Under the pieces are notes generated by a model. That model saw nothing but the letters and a program-made list of their open reading frames with translations, searched no databases and was not told the DNA's origin. Both the position numbers and the translations under genes were made by a program. This document shows positions 1 through 8,100 of a stretch of DNA of 8,543 bases, in pieces (the first letter of the stretch is position 1; each line of letters opens with the position of its first letter). Source of the stretch: Candidatus Sodaliphilus limicaballi (GTDB lineage: Bacteria; Bacteroidota; Bacteroidia; Bacteroidales; Muribaculaceae). Location of the stretch: assembly GCA_018065815.1 (NCBI GenBank), contig JAGHSP010000364.1, positions 1 through 8,543 on the forward strand. The letters run 5' to 3'.

Positions 1-15
1 CAATATACTATTAAT

Positions 16-903
16 ATGAGAAAAATTCTACTTACTATCCTTGGTGGCGTGGCGTTGGTTGCTGGCGCTCAGCAGGTGACGGTGGTGGAGCACAAGCAAC
101 TGCTCAAGGACGTTGAGGGACCAGCGTTTTACCCCGTTTTGAGTGCCGATGGCTCCAAGATGCTTTACTCTACTATTCAGAATCCCGGATTGAAACTTTA
201 TGACTTTACTGATGATGTGACCGTGCGCATCAGTGATGCAGCCGGCGTGGGACAAGATGCATTCTTCGGCGGCGACGGAAAGGTATATTATGTTACAGCA
301 GAACGCCGTGACGACAATATGCTCTACCGCACCGGTTATTCTTATGACGTCAAGTCTTGCCGCAATGAGGTTGTGCTTGAGGCACAGCATGGGGCAGTGT
401 TGCCCATGAAGGCGACTCGTGGCGTGGCTCTGAAAGCGCAGTCTCGCACATTTGCTTCGAGCAGCAAGATAGGCACCGCAGTCTATACCGAAGGTGCTAC
501 TGTTCATGTGACAGTTAATGGCAAGGACCGCTCGTTCTCTCCTGTGGAGTCGGTGGGCTACCTGTGGTCGTCGCTGTCGCCCGACGGCAGCCGTGTGGCA
601 TTTTTCGCCGCAGGCAAGGGCATCGTGGTGATGGACCTTGAAGGAAATGTGATCAAGATGCTGGGCAACTATGAGATGCCCTCTTGGCTCAACAACGACT
701 ATATCGTGGCACAGAACACCAAGGACGACGGTCACCAGTTCACATCGTCGCAAATCATGCTTCTCAAGGCCGATGGTTCGTTCAAGCACGAACTCACAAA
801 ACCCTCATCAATGTCAATGCAACCCAGCGCAGCCGCAGGCAAAGTGGTATATAGCTCTATCGACGGATTGCTTTACATGATGCAAATTAACATTACAGAA
901 TAA
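16..903 (+). CDS. Exported PD40/TolB-like beta-propeller protein
   Basis: Predicted 295-residue secreted or periplasmic protein. Residues 1-18 form a signal peptide (MRKILL, hydrophobic core, AGA before QQ), which supports this start; the frame is open back to the window edge, but a signal peptide at the first Met makes an upstream start unlikely. The mature part has WD40-like (PD40/TolB) beta-propeller blades: YPVLSADGSKMLYST at 39-53, a degenerate blade around 80-105 (GGDGKVYYVT), SSLSPDGSRVAFF at 185-197 followed by a VVMDLEGN strand, then blades around 219-256 and 267-293. The SxDGxx(L/V)xF/Y pattern is the family hallmark. No enzyme motif, lipobox or C-terminal sorting domain is seen. 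Such propellers usually act as protein-interaction platforms; the partner is unknown. It lies 20 bases before the amidase gene and is probably cotranscribed, so a role beside that enzyme is a reasonable guess. No Shine-Dalgarno precedes the start, as usual in Bacteroidota. Confidence 0.85.
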   Translation: MRKILLTILGGVALVAGAQQVTVVEHKQLLKDVEGPAFYPVLSADGSKMLYSTIQNPGLKLYDFTDDVTVRISDAAGVGQDAFFGGDGKVYYVTAERRDDNMLYRTGYSYDVKSCRNEVVLEAQHGAVLPMKATRGVALKAQSRTFASSSKIGTAVYTEGATVHVTVNGKDRSFSPVESVGYLWSSLSPDGSRVAFFAAGKGIVVMDLEGNVIKMLGNYEMPSWLNNDYIVAQNTKDDGHQFTSSQIMLLKADGSFKHELTKPSSMSMQPSAAAGKVVYSSIDGLLYMMQINITE

Positions 904-923
904 CTCAAAACTGCAACAGCTCT

Positions 924-3332
924 ATGAAAAAGACTAAAACTACATCGATTCTTGTGCTGCTGGCTGCAGTACTGGGAATAAACAACGCGGCGGCTCAAAA
1001 GACGCCCATCGTCTATATCAACCCTGGCCATGGCGGTCACACCAGCAATGACCGCAATGTGGTGGTACCTGGCCATGTGGCAGGTGATACCACCGGTTTC
1101 TGGGAGTCAAACGCTAGCCTCAAGAAAGGTTTTGCCCTGCAAGAGGTGCTTAAAAAGAAAGGCTACAAGACGGCAATCTCACGTGTGCGCAATGAGGAAG
1201 AGGATGACTTGAATCTCTCTACAATCGTAGCACTGTGCAACGCTACCGGCGCCGACGTGTTCTTCTCGCTGCACAGCAATGCCACTGGTGCCGGCGATGG
1301 TTACCGCATCAACTTCCCGCTGGGCCTCTACCGTGGCTACACCGGTCAGCCCATCGTGGAGCATAGCGATGAACTCACTGCAATCTTACAGCCGTTCCTC
1401 TATGCCAACAAGGCCACAGTGTGGACCTCTAACTATGCTATCTATGGCGACTGGACTTTCTACCCCGACTGGAATAACCAGGGTCTGGGCGTGCTGCGCG
1501 GCAACAAATCGGTCGCGATGCTTCAGGAGGGTTCGTTCCATGACTATATTCCTGAGGCACAGCGCCTGAATAACGACGGCTATTGCTGGGTGGAAGGCTA
1601 CAACGTTGCCCTTGCCACCGACAAATACTTTGGTCGCGAGAGCGTGCTCAACACGGGTATCCTGACAGGCTGCCTGCGTGATGACCGCATCCTGCGCACC
1701 AACACATTTGTGATGCACGGCGTGGATGTGCGCGAGTCGATCAACAACGCCACTGTGCGCCTGCTTGATGCTAGTGGCAACGAAGTGGCCCGCACCACAA
1801 CCGATAACGAGAACAACGGTATCTATACCTTCAAGTATGTCACTCCCGGCACTTACACCGTCGAAGCTAGCGAGGCCGAGCACTTCACCGTGTCGAAGCA
1901 GGTTGAGGTGCCAGAAGGCGCTCCCGTCTATTGTAACTTCGATATGAAACGCCAGCGTCTCACACCTCCCGAGGTTGTTTCTTACAGCCCTGTGTGGAAC
2001 GACGGCGATGCTCCCGTGCTGTGCAACGAACCCATAGTCATCAACTTCAACTGGGACATGGACGTGGCATCGACCGAAGCAGCATTCAGCATCACCCCCG
2101 CAGTTGACGGCACATTCACTTGGGAGGACACCAACTACCGCATGATTTTCACTCCCAACGATGCCTACGACATCAACACCGAATACACTGTGACCATCGG
2201 CAAGAGCGCGCAGCATGGCGGCGGCACTCCCATGGAAAAAGACTTCTCGCTCAAGTTCAAGACCCAGGAACGCAACCACCTGGATCCCATCGCTATCTTC
2301 CCCAAGGAGGGCGATCCAGTGCACTATCAGAGCGTGAACGTAGAACTCCGTGCCGACTCATTGCTTCGCTCGCTCAACCTCTACACTTATTTCCATGTTC
2401 TTGACAAGGACGGCAACGAGGTGGGCGTCAATAAGCGCAGTCTCAAGAACAACAAGAAGGGCGACGCCTACGGTTACATTCGCATACCTCTCACCGGTAG
2501 CCTCAACGTGGGTGAAACTTATACCCTCAACATCGACCGCGACGTGTGTGACACAGTGGGCATCCACTTGACTGCTCCCATCAGCTACAAGTTCACTGCT
2601 GTTGACGCTGCTGTTCAGCCCGAAGGCGTTGAACTGGTGAAGGCTATCGAGACTGCCGACGTGATGAAGGTTGACGGTATCTTCTCATCGGCTGCACTCA
2701 CAGCATCAACTACCAAGATACTCGGCACTAAATCGCTGCAGCTCAAGTATGCATTCGGCGACATGGACGACCAGGAGATCGACCTCAACTTTGCCGAGGT
2801 TCCCGAGACTGTTCTGGCAGGCTGTGACACGCTCTACGTTGAGCTGTGGGGCGACCTTAGCTGCAATGACATTGCGGCAGTTCTTGAGCCCGTTACCTCT
2901 GGCGCAGCCATAGAGGTGCCCATGGGCAAGCTCGATTTCCACGGCTGGCGCAATGTGTGCGTGCCTGTTAACCTTGACAAGGGTGATTACAAGCTTAAAG
3001 GCTTGAAGCTCACTTGTGACAAGGCTAATGTGATGGGCAAGAGCGGCACACTCCTTGTTGACGATATCAACATGAAGCGTGGCGAGTATTCAGGCATAGA
3101 AAATATGACACTTGATGGCGTGACCGTGGGTCCCAACCCCGCCAGCGACTACCTCGTTGCTGCTGCCGACCATTACATCCAGGCAGTGGAACTCTACGAC
3201 CTGCAAGGCAAGCTCATGGTGCGCAACGCTGCTAACTACATCAACGTGAGCGGAATTGCAAGCGGTGCCTACGTGATGAAGGTCTATGTAAACGGCCTTG
3301 CATCAACACATAAGGTACTTGTAAAGCATTGA
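924..3332 (+). CDS. T9SS-targeted N-acetylmuramoyl-L-alanine amidase, multidomain
   Basis: 802 residues; signal peptide 1-24 (cleavage after NAAA, before QKTP). Residues 28-237 are an Amidase_3 zinc hydrolase, a family that cuts the MurNAc-L-Ala bond of peptidoglycan. Likely zinc ligands are H36 (NPGHGG), E61 (FWESNASL) and H117 (SLHSNA), with catalytic E202 (MLQEGSFHD), so the site looks intact. Next come a carboxypeptidase-regulatory-like domain (about 245-340, ending GIYTFKYVTPGTYTVEA), a Big_5-like Ig domain (346-447), a second Ig-like domain (453-560), a beta-sandwich resembling a galactose-binding module (570-720, ending LLVDDINMKRG), and a T9SS type A sorting domain (733-802: VGPNPASDYL, VELYDLQGKLM, GIASGAYVMKVY). 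The enzyme is therefore predicted to be exported through the outer membrane and released or attached at the surface. Ten cysteines are spread over the mature part. It is 20 bases from the propeller gene, likely one operon. The stop TGA is followed directly by an in-frame TAA. Substrate (own or foreign peptidoglycan) is not known. Confidence 0.92.
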   Translation: MKKTKTTSILVLLAAVLGINNAAAQKTPIVYINPGHGGHTSNDRNVVVPGHVAGDTTGFWESNASLKKGFALQEVLKKKGYKTAISRVRNEEEDDLNLSTIVALCNATGADVFFSLHSNATGAGDGYRINFPLGLYRGYTGQPIVEHSDELTAILQPFLYANKATVWTSNYAIYGDWTFYPDWNNQGLGVLRGNKSVAMLQEGSFHDYIPEAQRLNNDGYCWVEGYNVALATDKYFGRESVLNTGILTGCLRDDRILRTNTFVMHGVDVRESINNATVRLLDASGNEVARTTTDNENNGIYTFKYVTPGTYTVEASEAEHFTVSKQVEVPEGAPVYCNFDMKRQRLTPPEVVSYSPVWNDGDAPVLCNEPIVINFNWDMDVASTEAAFSITPAVDGTFTWEDTNYRMIFTPNDAYDINTEYTVTIGKSAQHGGGTPMEKDFSLKFKTQERNHLDPIAIFPKEGDPVHYQSVNVELRADSLLRSLNLYTYFHVLDKDGNEVGVNKRSLKNNKKGDAYGYIRIPLTGSLNVGETYTLNIDRDVCDTVGIHLTAPISYKFTAVDAAVQPEGVELVKAIETADVMKVDGIFSSAALTASTTKILGTKSLQLKYAFGDMDDQEIDLNFAEVPETVLAGCDTLYVELWGDLSCNDIAAVLEPVTSGAAIEVPMGKLDFHGWRNVCVPVNLDKGDYKLKGLKLTCDKANVMGKSGTLLVDDINMKRGEYSGIENMTLDGVTVGPNPASDYLVAAADHYIQAVELYDLQGKLMVRNAANYINVSGIASGAYVMKVYVNGLASTHKVLVKH
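3120..3329 (+). other. T9SS type A C-terminal sorting domain of the amidase
   Basis: Residues 733-802 of the amidase match the Por secretion system C-terminal domain (TIGR04183-like). The visible signature is PNPASDYL at the first strand, VELYDLQGKLM in the middle strand, and ISGIASGAYVMKVY-like final strands ending in KVLVKH. In known T9SS cargo this domain directs passage through the outer membrane and is usually removed there. It is the only such domain in the window. Confidence 0.88.
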
Positions 3333-3342
3333 TAAACGTTTG

Positions 3343-3375
3343 TCCCGGGTAATCCTAACTATGGATTACTCGGGA
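3343..3375 (+). terminator. Intergenic hairpin between amidase and Ig-like/dockerin gene
   Basis: A 13-bp stem (3343-3355 with 3363-3375, one G-U pair at 3348/3370) closes a 7-base loop, TAACTAT. It lies 10 bases after the amidase stop. The downstream sequence is A+T-rich but lacks a run of T, so it is not a textbook intrinsic terminator; it could be a weak terminator, an attenuator, or a 3'-end stabilising element that sets different mRNA levels for the two genes. Confidence 0.5.
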
Positions 3376-3378
3376 TAA

Positions 3379-3396
3379 TTATAATTGTTATAATTG
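3379..3396 (+). repeat. Tandem 9-mer TTATAATTG x2 upstream of gene 3
   Basis: Two perfect adjacent copies of TTATAATTG sit between the hairpin and the start at 3413. Each contains TATAATTG, one base away from the Bacteroidetes -7 consensus TAnnTTTG, and the left part overlaps the palindrome AATTATAATT (3377-3386). It could be a degenerate promoter, a protein-binding site, or just low-complexity AT-rich sequence. No convincing -33 element was found at the right distance. Confidence 0.35.
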
Positions 3397-3412
3397 ATAA
3401 AAACAAGATTAG

Positions 3413-4894
3413 ATGAAGAAATTTTTGAATTTCCTTGCTGCGGTTATTACCGTGATTGCTCCCATTGCGGCTCATGCCGAATCGCTTGAAGTCACAAGCG
3501 AGAAACTCTATACCGGCACATCGGTTGCTAAAGGCACAACGGTGGAGTATGTGAAATACACTGTCACAGCTACTGACCTTCAAACTCCCGTATATATCTA
3601 TATGACCGGGTCACAAGGCCGCATGTTCGGGTTAAATGTCGAGCAGATACCTGTGGGCACCAGCACTACCGACGTGATTGTGAGCTATACCCCGACAGCG
3701 GTGGGCAAGCACACCGGACGCATCAACTTTGAGAGCAGCAATGCCGAGCTCAACTGCGGCTATGCTATCAACGGCGTGTGCATCGACCCTGCCAATCCGC
3801 CCACAATAACTATTGATGCCAGCAGCCTTGTTCCCTTTGCGTGCAAGGCAGGCGAACGCCAGCAGCAGAGCATCAAGGTCATTACCAAGGGTTTGCCCGA
3901 CTATGGTGCGCTCAAGGTTGACGGTAAATCGCCCGGCAACTTCCTCATCAGCAACACGATGCTCATGAAGGACGGCACTGCTACAATCACTATCACCTTC
4001 ACCCCCAAGGTCAACGGCACTTACAACGAAAGCATCACCGCCAGCGCGCTTGAAGCGACTCCTGTGACTATCAACATCACTGGTACAGCAGGTGACGGCG
4101 GAGATGACCCCGAGGCAAAAGAAGGAGACGAGTTGCCACTAGTCACAGACAATGCGCTGGTGCAGTACAGCACTTCGTTTGATGGCGTGGCACGCAATAA
4201 ACCCCTTGCAGTGGAAGGCTGGAAAAACCTTGCGATGACCGGTACCCGCGCATGGTGGGGCTATGGATTCGAGGTGGAGACCGCCAATCCCGAGGTTACC
4301 GAAACCGACTACTGCGCCAAGGTGACATGCTATGACAGCAAGGTGCCTGCTGGTGCTGCCAAGGAATGCTCAATGCTTCTCGTGAGCCCCGCACTCAACT
4401 TTAAGGATGCAGTGAGCAAGGAAGTTACATTCCGCCTGATGGGCCAGTTCCTTACCAACGACGACAGCTATCTCATGGAGGTGTGCTACATCGACATGGC
4501 CGACGGTTCGCTCTACATCCAGCCCATCGAGATGCAGATACCCTGCACCGCCGACGAGAGCGGCACATGGTATCCTTATGTCCTTGATTTCACGGGCCAG
4601 GAGGTGGCCGATACATTCTTCATCGGTTTCCGCTTCACCGCGCCGCGTGGCATCGATTGCTCGGCAACTTACTATATCGATGATTTCACTTGGAGCAAGG
4701 GAGACGCCCCTGTTGCCAAGGGTGACGTGAACGGTGACGGTGCAGTGGATGTGGCCGACGTGAATGCTTGCATTAACGTGGTCCTGGGTCTGGACGATGC
4801 CAGCAGATACAATGGCCGCAGCGACATCAACGGTGACGGCGCTAACGACGTGGCCGACGTGAATGCGATAATTAATCTCGTGCTGGGACTGTAA
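3413..4894 (+). CDS. Secreted Ig-like/jelly-roll protein with C-terminal dockerin
   Basis: 493 residues; signal peptide 1-23 (MKKFLNFL..., cleavage after AHA, before ESLEV). Two consecutive Ig-like beta-sandwich domains follow, about 24-124 and 130-226. Each has the pattern of ASH/HYDIN-type folds: (V/I)xxTPxxxGxxxxxI near the middle (VSYTPTAVGKHTGRI; ITFTPKVNGTYNESI) and a closing strand (INGVC; INITGTA). A short acidic linker (227-240) leads to a jelly roll at about 245-428 resembling choice-of-anchor J or cleaved-adhesin domains: YSTSFDG at the start, MLLVSPALNF in the middle and ATYYIDDFTW at the end. The C-terminus (437-493) is a dockerin-like pair of calcium loops. No catalytic motif is seen, so a binding or structural surface protein is most likely. 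It lacks the T9SS domain of its upstream neighbour. No Shine-Dalgarno precedes the ATG; the signal peptide starts there. The TAA stop is backed by an in-frame TAG at 4898. Confidence 0.87.
   Translation: MKKFLNFLAAVITVIAPIAAHAESLEVTSEKLYTGTSVAKGTTVEYVKYTVTATDLQTPVYIYMTGSQGRMFGLNVEQIPVGTSTTDVIVSYTPTAVGKHTGRINFESSNAELNCGYAINGVCIDPANPPTITIDASSLVPFACKAGERQQQSIKVITKGLPDYGALKVDGKSPGNFLISNTMLMKDGTATITITFTPKVNGTYNESITASALEATPVTINITGTAGDGGDDPEAKEGDELPLVTDNALVQYSTSFDGVARNKPLAVEGWKNLAMTGTRAWWGYGFEVETANPEVTETDYCAKVTCYDSKVPAGAAKECSMLLVSPALNFKDAVSKEVTFRLMGQFLTNDDSYLMEVCYIDMADGSLYIQPIEMQIPCTADESGTWYPYVLDFTGQEVADTFFIGFRFTAPRGIDCSATYYIDDFTWSKGDAPVAKGDVNGDGAVDVADVNACINVVLGLDDASRYNGRSDINGDGANDVADVNAIINLVLGL
4721..4891 (+). 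other. Dockerin-like EF-hand pair (gene 3 C-terminus)
   Basis: Residues 437-493 hold two F-hand motifs of the form DxNxDGxxDxxD: D438, N440, D442, G443, D446, D449 and D471, N473, D475, G476, D479, D482. The two copies are exactly 33 residues apart. Both helices read VNAxINxVLGL. Positions 10 and 11 of each loop, which in clostridial dockerins help choose the cohesin, are Val-Ala in both copies, so the module is internally symmetric. Known dockerins bind calcium and cohesins; the partner here is not visible. Confidence 0.85.
4751..4866 (+). repeat. DNA-level repeat inside the dockerin pair
   Basis: The 17-mer GTGGCCGACGTGAATGC occurs at 4751-4767 and again at 4850-4866, 99 bases (33 codons) apart. 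The shorter word AACGGTGACGG is also shared by the two loops. Such nucleotide identity suggests fairly recent duplication or gene conversion between the two calcium loops, or strong codon constraint. Confidence 0.7.
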
Positions 4895-4927
4895 AGATAG
4901 GACCTTTTGAGGCTGCATAATATAAGG

Positions 4928-4979
4928 TGTGCCGTGGTGGGGTGTTACTCATCACGGCACATCTTTTTGTTATTTTTTG
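4928..4979 (+). terminator. Rho-independent terminator after gene 3
   Basis: A 14-bp stem (4928-4941 with 4948-4961, two G-U pairs) closes the 6-base loop GTGTTA and is followed at once by a T-rich tract (TCTTTTTGTTATTTTTT). It starts 34 bases after the stop codon and should end the upstream transcript, separating gene 4 as its own unit. Confidence 0.92.
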
Positions 4980-5169
4980 TGATTAAGTGGCATGTGGTAT
5001 TTATTAAGTATCAGGCGTATGGGAAAATTTTTTAGTTAAAAATATAAAAAAGCATTGTGTATAATTCGGGCGTGTGCTAACTTTGCCGAAAATTTTGTGC
5101 CAAGTCTAAACTGAATTTGAAAGAAAATTAGTTATTGCTGGTATTTTAGAAATTTCAAGTTTTTATTTT
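4980..5169 (+). promoter_or_regulatory. Leader region of gene 4 with Bacteroidetes-type promoter
   Basis: AT-rich gap between the terminator and gene 4. TAACTTTG at 5078-5085 matches the Bacteroidetes -7 consensus TAnnTTTG exactly. TTG at 5055-5057 lies 20 bases upstream and fits the -33 element. Transcription would begin near 5090-5095, giving a 5' leader of about 75-80 bases. The leader is A/T-rich just before the ATG (TTTTTATTTT) and has no Shine-Dalgarno, which is usual in this phylum. No riboswitch or small gene was recognised between 4980 and 5050. Confidence 0.7.
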
Positions 5170-8100
5170 ATGAGTAAGTTACGAATTGCATTTGTGCTCG
5201 TAATGAGTTTAATGCTTATCCCTGTGTGTGCGGCCGAGTATGCTGGCAGCGACCCTATGCAGGGAGGAGAGTTTTATGTGATGAACAAGGGCAAAGGCAC
5301 CTGGTTAGGCAGGGGTTTGCTCGATGGAGCCAATGCCGCGCCTCAACTGTGGGAGGTTACTCTTGTTGAGGGTGGTTACAATGTGAAGCAGGCCGGTGCA
5401 GAGAAGTATGTCAGCATCACTGACAATCTTACCGAGACCAACCTTTTCGGTGTGAAATATACCACCACTATCACTGCAAGCGACGATGCCGACGTGCCGT
5501 CAACGTTGATCCTGGCAGGAACTCCGTCCGATGGTTACAGCATGGCGGTGCCCAATCTGTACAAGAAGGTAACTGTGAGCAGCTCAAAGCCCTCGCGTGA
5601 CGTTACCTATTACTTCGGATTCAACAAGACGCTCGGAACCAAGGAGGCAGTGACAGCCGTTGATGATAATTCGACATGGATATTTGTGAGCAAGAGCGAC
5701 TATGACCTTGCCAATGCCGTTGATCCCAAGCTGGAGAGCAATCTTGCTCCCACGCTCATCCAGGGCGACGTGATAGAGAACGCTTTCACTACCGATCCCG
5801 CGGGCGTTGTTCCCACATTTGCCCCAGAGGGCATCTTGGCCTACGACAACGGTACCGTGACCGCAGTGGCACAGGGATCGACCACGATCACCCTTGCCGT
5901 GGCCGAAGGTTACTATAACGGCAAGTACTACCACGCTGGCTCGCGCACGTTTGACGTATCGGTGATCAACCTAGATGTGTTGAAGGATGCTATCGCCGAC
6001 GGCAAGGCAAAGTTGGCACAGCTGAACCAAAACCGTGGTTTCCTTGCCGGCATGTATGCTCCTGCAAGCATTGCGCCCCTTGCAAAGGCCATTGAAGACG
6101 CCGAGACACTTCTCACCAATATAGGCAATGATGTATCGACCTACCTCAACGAGGAGGCCATCAACGATGCCATCAATGCGATAAACAACTTCACCTGCAC
6201 AGCCAATGAGGTTGAAATCAATGCCATTGCCAATCCCGCAGGCGAACTAGCCCAGGGCGAGGCCGTGACAATGGGTGGCACAGGCGCGCTAGCAATGCCG
6301 TTGCAGGGCAACACCCTATATAAGTTAACGGTAGATTACACCGGCGGCGAACTGGGACTTAATTTAAAGAACGACGGCAAGTCAATACTCAAAGTGAACA
6401 CTGCCAACCAAAGCCTCATCGAGGAAGAAAATGCTGCCAAGCACTTTGAACAGATGTTCTTCACCACTACCCAGGCCGACTACACGCTTGATGTGGAGGC
6501 GTTAAGCGACTCGGTGAAGTATAACATCACCCTTTTCACTGCTCCCACAGTGGGCGACGAGATGAAGGGTACAGACCTGTCGCAAGTAGAGGAGAGCACC
6601 GAGGTGTTTGTCTATAACATGGCTACCGGCTTGTTCCTTAACAACAAGAACACCTGCGATGGCGGCATGCCCACGATGTGGACACTCACCCGCAATGCCG
6701 AGACCAACACATGGACAATCACCAACAATGACAAGGCAGTGGGTGTGAACCTGATCATCCCCTCAACATCAATCACAATTCCTATTCCCATCCTGGGCGA
6801 CCAGACCCTTGGCGGATACTCGTCGAACGTGCCCGATAGCGTTGCTGTGGTGTCGAATGCTGCCGAAGCATCTCAATTCACCATTCAAGGCACAGCCGAT
6901 GGCTATACCATCGCGAACACAACCGAATGGGAATACTTCAACTTTGCCGACGTCAATCTGTCGAATATCATGAACCTGATAAGCAATGGCGGATTCCCTG
7001 CGTCTTACACCTCATACCTCTATACAGGCGAACCTGTGGATGGTGCGAGCGCACTCCTTGCCGGCGAGTACCCGTCGATGTATAACGCCCGCTGGAAGTT
7101 TGTTTCCCGCGAGGAATATGAGCAGACCGTTGCTTATCGCAATCAGGTGATAGAGGCCCTCAAGAAGACCCTAGCCGAGAGCCAGGAGTCAATCAAGGGC
7201 ATCCAGAACTCTGCGTTGCGCAAAGGTATAGCAAACGCTATGATGGCCAAGGCCGCAGTGCTCAATGGCATTGTGCAGACACCCATCGTCAACCAGTTTA
7301 TCGCTCCCGCTACAAGCGAGCTGGTGAAGGCAATCGATGAGTGTGAGGCTGCTGTAGAGTATGCAAAGGTCAACAGCATGTATTATGTTGCTTGCAAGGA
7401 AGGCATTAACAACATGTCAAACCTGAGCAGCGGCGTGTTTGTCAAAGGTATTGTTCTTGCCGCCAACACCGAGCTTGAACTGTGCTTATCGACCACAGCA
7501 ATGGATGCAGCGATGCTCGCCCTGCGTGCAAGCGCTACCCTGTATGCCCAGACCGTAGAGACATGGGCTATGGGCCAGGACTTCACCGGATTCGTTGGTA
7601 ACAACTCATTCTCTACCGGAGGCATAGACAAGTGGTTGCCACTCAGTGCCCAGCAGCTTGCCGGACTAGTTCCCTCGATTAAGGATATCATGGACAAGCT
7701 GCCCATCACTGCCGAGCCTTCGGCAACAGTAGTAGATGGACATCTGGAGTCTAACTCCGCTGTAATGCAAGCAGTAGTAGCTCTGCCCGAGGGCCGTTAC
7801 CGTCTCTCGGCACAGATGGCAACAAGCGCGCTCAACGATGCTAGCCTCTATGCTCTCATTGTTGATGGCGGCGACTTGATTGACAATATCAAGGACGTTG
7901 CAAGCAGTCTGGACCTGTCGTTTGAAGACGTGTTCAAACTTGCAGAGGCAATTATCAAAGGCGGCTCAATAACCGACATCATCAAGGAAGTGAGCGGAAG
8001 CATCAACATTGATGCTGACGCCCTCATGAAGATCGTTGCCGATGCAATTCAGGGCAATGCCAAGAAGGTTAATGTGAACGCCGTTAAGGGCGAGGGCGCC

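Noticed and set aside
28..789. Open frame of 253 codons on the minus strand opposite the propeller gene
   Set aside because: Shadow of the beta-propeller gene; its product is Cys/His-rich and shows no family pattern, and the plus-strand frame has a signal peptide and PD40 motifs.
1386..2324. Open frame of 312 codons on the minus strand inside the amidase gene
   Set aside because: It lies wholly opposite a gene with clear domains, its product is His/Val/Gly-rich without recognisable motifs or signal peptide, and such open frames are expected from the codon use of the real gene.
4370..4918. Minus-strand frame of 182 codons overlapping the gene 3 dockerin
   Set aside because: It shows repeats (HVGHV/HVGHI) only because it is the reverse of the duplicated dockerin loops; no independent coding evidence.
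4971..4979. TATTTTTTG as a second -7 promoter element
   Set aside because: It has one T too many for TAnnTTTG and is part of the T-rich tail of the terminator.
5060..5065. TATAAT as a sigma-70-type -10 box
   Set aside because: Bacteroidota use the TAnnTTTG -7 element instead, and an exact match to that lies 13 bases downstream.
5215..5235. Possible lipoprotein cleavage site at C20 of the gene 4 product (LIPVC)
   Set aside because: The residue before Cys is Val rather than Gly/Ala/Ser, and a normal signal peptidase I site (VCA or CAA) fits better.
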